From the NCBI GenBank assembly GCA_046484625.1, contig JAWOIO010000058.1, forward strand, positions 1-36,767: a DNA stretch of 36,767 nt, given 5' to 3'. The translations under genes were made by a program, and so were the position numbers. The stretch is from DASUAO01 sp046484625. Its GTDB lineage: Bacteria; Actinomycetota; Acidimicrobiia; IMCC26256; PALSA-555. Below are positions 30,409-36,767 of the stretch, in pieces. Each line of letters begins with the position of its first letter. Positions within the stretch are counted from its first letter, which is position 1. The notes under the pieces are model-generated. The model did not search any database. It worked only from the letters and a program-made list of their open reading frames with translations, and was not told the origin of the DNA.

Positions 30409-31638
30409 ATGAACCAGCCCAGCACCCCGGATGCGCAGCGCGTCGTCCTCGCCTACTCGGGCGGGCTCGACACGTCGGTCGCAGTGAAGTGGATCCAGGA
30501 GGAATGGGGCGCAGAAGTCGTCGCCCTGGCGGTCGACGTGGGCCAGAGCGCGGATGACGACTGGGAGACCATCCGTCAGCGCGCGCTTGCTGCCGGCGCC
30601 GTCGAAGCGATCGTCGTCGACGCCCAGGAGGAGTTCGCGACGGACTACTGCCTCCCGGCGTTGCGGGCCAACGCGCTCTACGAGGGCAAGTACCCACTGG
30701 TGTCCGCCTTGTCGCGCCCGGTGATCGTGAAGCACCTGGTCCGCGCCGCCCGTGAGCACGGTGCCGACGCGGTCGCGCATGGCTGCACGGGGAAGGGCAA
30801 CGACCAGGTGCGATTCGAGGTCTCGAGCCGTGCGCTCGCACCCGATCTCGAAGTGCTGGCACCGGTCCGGGTGTGGGGCTTCACGCGTGAGGACTCGATC
30901 GACTACGCGGCCGCGCACGACATCCCCATCAAGGTCCGCAAGGACAACCCGTACTCCATCGACGAGAACCTCTGGGGCCGTGCGATCGAGTGTGGTGCGA
31001 TCGAGGACCCGTGGGCCGCCCCACCCTCGGAGCCGTACGCCCTCACGACCGATCCGTCGCAGGCGCCGACCGACCCCTGGGAGCTCGTGCTCGGGTTCGA
31101 GGCGGGCGTGCCGGTCACCCTCGACGGTGAGGGGATGCCGCTGCACCGCCTGGTCGGTGAGGTCGGCCGGCTCGTCGGCCGTTACGGCTGGGGCCGCCTC
31201 GACATGGTCGAGAACCGTCGGGTCGGGATCAAGAGCCGTGAGGTCTACGAGTGCCCGGGCGCACTCGCGCTCATCCTCGCCCATGCCGACCTCGAGTCGA
31301 TCACGCTCGAGCGGGACCTGCTTCGGGAGAAGGCGCGGCTCGAGCCGCGCTACGCCGAGCTCGTCTACGACGGTCTCTGGTACTCGCCGCTGCGGGCCGC
31401 GCTCGACGCGTTCGTCGATGCGTCCCAGGCGCCGGTCACGGGCGAGGTGCGCCTCCGGCTGGAGCCGGGGCGCTGCACGGTGTCCGGGCGTCGGTCACCC
31501 GCCGGCCTCTACGACTACGAGCTCGCGACCTACGACGCGGCTGATGCATTCCGTCACGAGGACGCGGCCGGGTTCGTGCGACTCTGGGGCCTCGGCCTGG
31601 AGACCGTGGCCCGCCGGCAAGGACCTCCCGATGCCTGA
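30409..31638 (+). CDS. argG: Argininosuccinate synthase
   Basis: This 409-residue enzyme joins citrulline and aspartate with ATP. It has the N-type ATP pyrophosphatase loop AYSGGLDTSVAVKW (18-31), YPLVSALSRPVIVK, GCTGKGNDQVRFE and KVRKDNPYSIDENLWGR. Length is typical (about 400). ATG 30409 has AGGAG (30400-30404), with a short 4-nt spacer. The 31-nt gap after argR is the largest inside the operon and contains no obvious signal. Its last eight bases overlap the start of argH. Confidence 0.97.
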   Translation: MNQPSTPDAQRVVLAYSGGLDTSVAVKWIQEEWGAEVVALAVDVGQSADDDWETIRQRALAAGAVEAIVVDAQEEFATDYCLPALRANALYEGKYPLVSALSRPVIVKHLVRAAREHGADAVAHGCTGKGNDQVRFEVSSRALAPDLEVLAPVRVWGFTREDSIDYAAAHDIPIKVRKDNPYSIDENLWGRAIECGAIEDPWAAPPSEPYALTTDPSQAPTDPWELVLGFEAGVPVTLDGEGMPLHRLVGEVGRLVGRYGWGRLDMVENRRVGIKSREVYECPGALALILAHADLESITLERDLLREKARLEPRYAELVYDGLWYSPLRAALDAFVDASQAPVTGEVRLRLEPGRCTVSGRRSPAGLYDYELATYDAADAFRHEDAAGFVRLWGLGLETVARRQGPPDA

Positions 31639-31675
31639 AGACCCGATGCCTGAAGACCCGATCCTTGAAGACCCG
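31631..31675 (+). repeat. Three 15-bp tandem repeats at the argH start
   Basis: ATGCCTGAAGACCCG occurs perfectly at 31631-31645 and 31646-31660, and as ATCCTTGAAGACCCG at 31661-31675. The units are in frame and add PEDP repeats to the N-terminus. The first unit also contains the argG stop codon. Confidence 0.9.
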
Positions 31676-33067
31676 GTCGCAGGGCAGCCGCTCTGGCACG
31701 GGCGCTTCGCCTCCGGGCCGAGCGACGAGCTGTGGGCGTTCACGGTGAGCCTGCCGTTCGACATCCGGCTCGCCCCAGCCGACCTCGAGGGGTCGCGGGC
31801 CCATGTCCGCATGCTCGGGTCGGTCGGGATCCTCACGACCGACGAGGTCGTCGCGCTCGTCGACGCGCTCGACACGGTGGGCCGTGAGCTGGATGCCGGA
31901 GAGCTCGTGTTCGCGCCGACCGACGAGGACGTCCACACCGCCGTGGAACGGCGGGTCACCGAGCTTGCGGGTGATCCCGGAGCGAAGCTCCACACCGGAC
32001 GGAGCCGCAACGACCAGATCGCGACCGATGTGCGGCTCTGGCTGCGCGAGGCGGGTCGGGAGCTGGTCAGCCGGACCCACGCCCTCCAGGCCGTCCTGGT
32101 CCGGAGAGCGGGGGAGTGCCCGCCCGATGCATATCTCCCGGGGTACACGCACCTGCAGCGGGCTCAACCCGTCCTCCTCGCGCACCATCTGCTCGCGCAC
32201 CATTGGGCGCTGGCGCGCGATGTTGCGCGATGGCGCGATGCGTTGGCGCGAGCCGACGTCTCACCCCTGGGTGCGGGCGCGCTCGCGGGATCGAGCCTGC
32301 CGATCGACCCCGAAGCAACCGCAGTCGCGCTCGGCTTCTCGCGTCCCTTCGAGAACTCGCTCGACGCGGTCTCCGATCGCGACTTCGTTGCCGAGGCGCT
32401 GTTCGTCGCCGCACTCGAGCAAGTGCACCTCTCGCGACTGGGCGAGGAGATCGTCCTGTTCGCGAGCGAGGAGTTCGGCTTCCTCCGACTGGCCGACTCG
32501 CACAGCACGGGTTCGTCGATGCTGCCGCAGAAGAAGAACCCCGACATCGCCGAGCTCGTTCGGGGCAAGGCCGGCCGCCTCATCGGCGACCTCACGGGCT
32601 TCCTCGCGACCCTCAAGGGCCTGCCCCTCGCGTACAACCGCGACCTCCAGGAGGACAAGGAACCGCTGTTCGACGCGGTCGACACCTGCGCCCTGAGCCT
32701 CGCCGCTCTTTCCGGGCTCCTCGAGACCGCCGAGTTCGACCTCGACCGGATGCGAGATGCCGCCGACCAGCCGGCGAGCGCGGCGACGGACCTCGCCGAG
32801 CGCATGGTGCGGTCCGGGGTCCCGTTCCGCGAGGCCCACGCGGCCGTCGGGAGCATCGTCCGCGAGTCCGTGGAGCGCGGGATTCCCTTGGAGGAGCTGG
32901 TGCTCACCGACCCGCGGCTCGGACCCGACGCGCTGGCGGACCTCGAACCCGGCGCCGGCGTGCGCAACCGGACCACGCCGGGTGGCGCCGGTCCGGCACC
33001 GCTCGTCGCACAGCTCGAGGCGGCGACGCGAGTGCTCGGTGAGCAGCAGGCATGGCTCGACGCCTGA
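31631..33067 (+). CDS. argH: Argininosuccinate lyase
   Basis: This 478-residue member of the fumarase/aspartase superfamily splits argininosuccinate into arginine and fumarate. Motifs are LWHGRFASGPSDELWAF, DEDVHTAVERRVTEL, TGRSRNDQIATDVRLW, PGYTHLQRAQP and the signature GSSMLPQKKNPD carrying the catalytic serine loop. The N-terminus is odd: MPEDPMPEDPILEDP comes from three 15-bp tandem units and is not a family feature. ATG 31631 is supported by AAGGA (31619-31623) with a 7-nt spacer; it lies inside argG, overlapping by 8 nt. ATG 31646 in the second unit is an alternative. It is the last gene of the operon. Confidence 0.96.
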   Translation: MPEDPMPEDPILEDPVAGQPLWHGRFASGPSDELWAFTVSLPFDIRLAPADLEGSRAHVRMLGSVGILTTDEVVALVDALDTVGRELDAGELVFAPTDEDVHTAVERRVTELAGDPGAKLHTGRSRNDQIATDVRLWLREAGRELVSRTHALQAVLVRRAGECPPDAYLPGYTHLQRAQPVLLAHHLLAHHWALARDVARWRDALARADVSPLGAGALAGSSLPIDPEATAVALGFSRPFENSLDAVSDRDFVAEALFVAALEQVHLSRLGEEIVLFASEEFGFLRLADSHSTGSSMLPQKKNPDIAELVRGKAGRLIGDLTGFLATLKGLPLAYNRDLQEDKEPLFDAVDTCALSLAALSGLLETAEFDLDRMRDAADQPASAATDLAERMVRSGVPFREAHAAVGSIVRESVERGIPLEELVLTDPRLGPDALADLEPGAGVRNRTTPGGAGPAPLVAQLEAATRVLGEQQAWLDA

Positions 33068-33098
33068 CGCGTCGCCGGTGAGGGGCCGCGGCGACGCC

Positions 33099-33716
33099 AT
33101 GGGCACTCGAGCCCGGACGCTGCCCCGAGCGTTCTACGCCCGCGACTCCCGGGATCTCGCACCGCTGCTCCTCGGCAAGGTCCTGGCCCACGCCGACCCG
33201 GTCGCAGGTCCCATCTCCGCACGGATCGTGGAGGTCGAGGCCTACGCCGGCACCGCGGACGCCGGCAGCCACGCCTACCGCGGGCCCACGCCGCGCACGA
33301 CCGTCATGTTCGGCGCGCCCGGTCACCTCTACGTCTACTTCACCTACGGGATGCACTGGTGCGCGAACGTCGTCGCGGGGGAGCCGGGGGTCGCGTCCGC
33401 GGTGCTGCTGCGGGCAGCGGCCCCGATGGCGGGGATCGACACGATGCGCGCCCGTCGCGCCGCGGCCCGTCGTGACCGGGACCTGTGCTCGGGACCGGCG
33501 AAGCTGACCCAGGCCTTCGGCATCGGTCGCGAGCACGACGGGACCGACCTCGTGCGGGGTCCGGTGCGGATCCTCGACGACGGGACGCCGCCACCCGCGG
33601 CGCCGGCCGTCTCGGCGCGGGTCGGGCTCCGCGTGGGCCGCGGCGACGAGCACCCGTGGCGGTGGTACGTCATGGGCGACCCCAACGTCAGCCGAGGACC
33701 GCGTTCCCGAACCTGA
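33099..33716 (+). CDS. mpg: 3-methyladenine DNA glycosylase (AAG/MPG family)
   Basis: This 205-residue DNA repair enzyme excises alkylated purines such as 3-methyladenine and hypoxanthine. It matches the AAG family: ARDLAPLLLGKVL-like N-terminus, ARIVEVEAYAGTADAGSHAY with the catalytic Glu45, PRTTVMFGAPGHLYVYFTYGMH, CANVV, and CSGPAKLTQAFGI with the DNA-contact region. Length is usual for bacterial members. ATG 33099 is chosen; GTG 33078 in frame would add seven residues, and neither has a well-spaced ribosome-binding site. It follows argH by 31 nt. The mpg-tyrS neighbourhood is also found in M. tuberculosis (Rv1688-Rv1689). Confidence 0.93.
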   Translation: MGTRARTLPRAFYARDSRDLAPLLLGKVLAHADPVAGPISARIVEVEAYAGTADAGSHAYRGPTPRTTVMFGAPGHLYVYFTYGMHWCANVVAGEPGVASAVLLRAAAPMAGIDTMRARRAAARRDRDLCSGPAKLTQAFGIGREHDGTDLVRGPVRILDDGTPPPAAPAVSARVGLRVGRGDEHPWRWYVMGDPNVSRGPRSRT

Positions 33717-33740
33717 GGCGTCGACCGCACGGCGGGCCGG

Positions 33741-33764
33741 CAAGGCGGCCCGACAAGGCGGCCG
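33741..33764 (+). repeat. Imperfect 13-bp duplication between mpg and tyrS
   Basis: CAAGGCGGCC occurs at 33741-33750 and again at 33754-33763, separated by CGA, within the 80-nt mpg-tyrS gap. It looks like a local duplication and not a regulatory site. Confidence 0.55.
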
Positions 33765-33782
33765 GTCGCGGGTGGCCCCGGC

Positions 33783-33788
33783 TAGCGT
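33783..33788 (+). promoter_or_regulatory. Putative -10 box for tyrS
   Basis: TAGCGT (TANNNT) ends 8 nt before the tyrS GTG, so a transcript would start at or within about two bases of the start codon. No -35 is evident and no Shine-Dalgarno sequence precedes the GTG. Confidence 0.35.
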
Positions 33789-33796
33789 CGGGCAAC

Positions 33797-35008
33797 GTGG
33801 ACGACGACCTCCGGCAGCTGTGCGCCGGTGCGGTCGACGTCGTCACCGAGGCCGGCCTCGCCGACAAGCTGCGGCGGGGGACCCCGCTCCGGGTGAAGCT
33901 CGGGATCGACCCGACCGCGTCGGACCTGCACCTGGGGTTCGCGGTCGTGCTCCGCAAGCTGCGCCAGTTCCAGGACCTCGGGCACACCGCAGTGCTGATC
34001 GTCGGGGACTTCACGGCCCGGGTCGGTGACCCGACCGGCCGCTCGGCCACCCGGCCCCAGCTCTCCGTCGAGGAGATCGACGCCCACGCCGCCACCTACG
34101 TCGAGCAGCTCACCCAGATCCTCTCGCCCGAGCGACTCGAAGTGCGTCGGAACTCCGAGTGGCTGGGGACGATGGGGATCGACGGCGCCCTCCGGCTCGC
34201 GACCCGGGCGACCGTCGCCCAGATGCTCGAGCGCAACGACTTCGCCACCCGCTACCGCGCGGGCAAGCCCATCTCGATCTCGGAGCTGCTCTACCCGCTC
34301 CTCCAGGGCTGGGACTCGGTCATGGTCGAGGCCGACGTGGAGCTCGGGGGCACCGACCAGCTGTTCAACAACCTGGTGGGACGCACGCTCCAGGAGCAGG
34401 AGGGCCAGGAGCCCCAGGTGGTGCTCACCATGCCGCTCCTGGAGGGGCTCGACGGCGTCCAGAAGATGTCGAAGTCCCTCGGCAACGTGGTGGGGGTCGC
34501 CGAGGCCCCCGCCGAGCAGTTCGGCAAGCTCATGTCGATCCCGGATGCCCTCATGGGTCGCTACTTCGCGCTGACGACCGGATGGCCACCGGCGCGCGTC
34601 GAGGAGGTCGTCGGGGCCCTCGACGCCGGCTCGCTCGCCCCCGTGGAGGCCAAGCGCCTCCTGGCCCGCACCGTCGTCGATCTCTACCACGGGGAGGGGG
34701 CCGGGGCGACGGCCGAGCGGGAGTTCGACCAGGTGTTCAGGGCCCGCGAGGTCCCGTCGGACGTCCCCGACCACGTGCTCGACCACACGGACGTGCGCGA
34801 CGGGCGCATCTTCCTGGCCACGGTGCTGCGACAGGCCGGACTCGCCGCGTCCAACAAGGAAGGGCGCCGCCTCATCGGGCAGGGTGGGGTGCGTCGCGAC
34901 GGCGAGGTCGTGACCGATCCCGACGCCGCGTGCGTCCCGGCCGACCTCGACGGCGCGATCCTGCAGGTCGGCCGGCGACGGTGGGTCCGGGTCCACTCGG
35001 CATCGTGA
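33797..35008 (+). CDS. tyrS: Tyrosyl-tRNA synthetase
   Basis: This 403-residue class I synthetase charges tRNA(Tyr). The Rossmann core begins with VKLGIDPTASDLHLGFAVVL, followed by RKLRQFQDLGH and VGDFTARVGDPTGR. The class I HIGH motif reads HLGF (45-48), with Phe where most TyrRS have His or Asn. The KMSKS loop is intact (QKMSKSLGN), and so is the tyrosine-binding region with GGTDQLFNNLVGR. A C-terminal S4-like RNA-binding domain (about 335-403) has KEGRRLIGQGGVRRDG. The sequence resembles the TyrZ-like subgroup of about 400 residues. GTG 33797 gives the right N-terminus; the frame stays open upstream through the mpg gene. Confidence 0.95.
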   Translation: MDDDLRQLCAGAVDVVTEAGLADKLRRGTPLRVKLGIDPTASDLHLGFAVVLRKLRQFQDLGHTAVLIVGDFTARVGDPTGRSATRPQLSVEEIDAHAATYVEQLTQILSPERLEVRRNSEWLGTMGIDGALRLATRATVAQMLERNDFATRYRAGKPISISELLYPLLQGWDSVMVEADVELGGTDQLFNNLVGRTLQEQEGQEPQVVLTMPLLEGLDGVQKMSKSLGNVVGVAEAPAEQFGKLMSIPDALMGRYFALTTGWPPARVEEVVGALDAGSLAPVEAKRLLARTVVDLYHGEGAGATAEREFDQVFRAREVPSDVPDHVLDHTDVRDGRIFLATVLRQAGLAASNKEGRRLIGQGGVRRDGEVVTDPDAACVPADLDGAILQVGRRRWVRVHSAS

Positions 35009-35561
35009 GGCCCGTCGCCGGGACGCGTCGGTCGCGCGCTCCGTTGTTATCCGAACACTCGCGGCGGGATCCGCAGAGATCAGGTCTCCGGCTTGACCAG
35101 AGTGCACCGATCCCATAGGATTCCGGTTCCGCCCGAAGGCCGTCCTCATCGACGGGACCACGGGCACCTGCACGGGCAACGGATCGCCGCATCACTCGCT
35201 GTCACGGGTCTCCCGGACAGCAGCGGAGTGGGTGTAGGCGAACCGCCCCGACAGCGAGGCACTCCGCCCGAGTGGCGGCGCATGCCTCGTAGCAGCTCCT
35301 TGACAACGGAACAGTGACGCCATGAACGCCAGTGCGGGCGTTGTCGTCGACGCGAGGGCCTCTCGAGGCCCGGACCGACTCGGCAACGCTGTCAACGCAA
35401 TTCGCACGGCTGTCCGCTCGGCATGCCGACCTGCTCGCAGGGAGGCACATCGATGACGGTCGTGCTGTCGCCCGACGACCCAGCAGTGGGTCCGACGGCG
35501 GCTCTCCGATTTCTTCTCACACGTTCGGCTCGCCCTCGGGCAGCCGGCGGAGAGAGAGATC
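35009..35561 (+). other. rRNA operon promoter and leader region (553 nt)
   Basis: This non-coding stretch holds the rRNA promoter (35093-35121) and a leader of about 430 nt before 16S. Hairpins visible in it are 35260-35274 (CACTC/GAGTG) and 35356-35371 (GGGCCT, loop CTCG, AGGCCC). I could not find a convincing boxA antitermination motif, tRNA or open frame with coding character; short frames at 35332-35565 and 35423-35710 run toward or into the rRNA and are not genes. No terminator is visible just after tyrS. Confidence 0.7.
35093..35121 (+). promoter_or_regulatory. rRNA operon promoter
   Basis: -35 TTGACC (35093-35098) and -10 TAGGAT (35116-35121) are separated by exactly 17 nt. It is one of the two best sigma-70-type promoters in the window and stands about 440 nt before 16S. 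Transcription should begin near 35128. A further perfect TTGACA at 35300-35305 lacks a matching -10. Confidence 0.7.

Positions 35562-36767
<1,206 letters not shown>

Noticed and set aside
35300..35305. TTGACA as a second rRNA promoter
   Set aside because: No TANNNT hexamer lies 15-19 nt downstream (the region reads CATGAACGCC), so only a -35-like sequence is present.

Overview
This 36.8 kb GC-rich window comes from an actinobacterium, most likely of the class Acidimicrobiia. The partial 16S rRNA gene at the right end has an acidimicrobial-looking sequence (judged by eye, not by alignment). An actinobacterial integration host factor (mIHF), a helicase-dead PriA and GTG/TTG/ATC start codons agree with this. 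Gene order follows two conserved actinobacterial blocks known from Mycobacterium tuberculosis: carB-pyrF-mihF-gmk-rpoZ-dfp-metK-priA-fmt-fmu-rpe-ribG-ribC-ribA2-ribH, and infC-rpmI-rplT-rRNA methylase-pheS-pheT-argCJBDFRGH, followed by mpg-tyrS. All protein genes but one lie on the plus strand.

Layout. 1-3345: end of carB, then pyrD and pyrF (pyrimidine synthesis). 3431-9183: mihF, gmk, rpoZ, coaBC, metK, priA. 9250-13256: def and fmt (formyl-methionine cycle), then rsmB, rpe and a MogA/MoaB-type gene. 13289-18250: a regulated riboflavin operon, with a promoter, a TetR/KstR-like palindrome and an FMN riboswitch ahead of ribD-ribE-ribBA-ribH, continuing into hisG and a tiny cold-shock-like gene. 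18255-18686: a minus-strand DUF1844 gene. 18687-24491: a structured leader, then infC (ATC start), rpmI, rplT, a SPOUT rRNA methyltransferase, pheS and pheT. 24552-33067: an ArgR-box promoter and the complete arginine operon argCJBDFRGH, apparently leaderless at argC. 33099-35008: a 3-methyladenine DNA glycosylase and tyrS. 35009-36767: rRNA promoter and leader, then 16S rRNA cut off by the window end.

How the genes work together. This is a housekeeping block. It supplies pyrimidine nucleotides, GMP phosphorylation, CoA, S-adenosylmethionine, FMN/FAD and arginine, plus initiation, ribosomal and tRNA-charging factors. Many adjacent genes overlap by 1-4 nt (ATGA, GTGA, TTGA, TGATG), pointing to translational coupling in the rib-his, infC-pheT and arg units. 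Visible controls are feedback by FMN (riboswitch), arginine (argR inside the operon and operator-like sequence at argC) and probably IF3 or L20 (ATC start and hairpin leader of infC).

I found no mobile element, CRISPR array, phage, toxin-antitoxin or defence locus, and nothing that amounts to a new multi-gene system. The observations worth a second look are small: a fold-back inverted repeat at the left end (probably an assembly artefact), a gmk gene with no ATG/GTG/TTG start, a class 1B pyrD with no adjacent pyrK, a long hairpin between fmt and rsmB, a KstR-like palindrome over the riboflavin promoter, 15-bp triplicated repeats at the starts of priA and argH, an HLGF variant of the HIGH motif in TyrS, and several -10 boxes placed for leaderless mRNAs.
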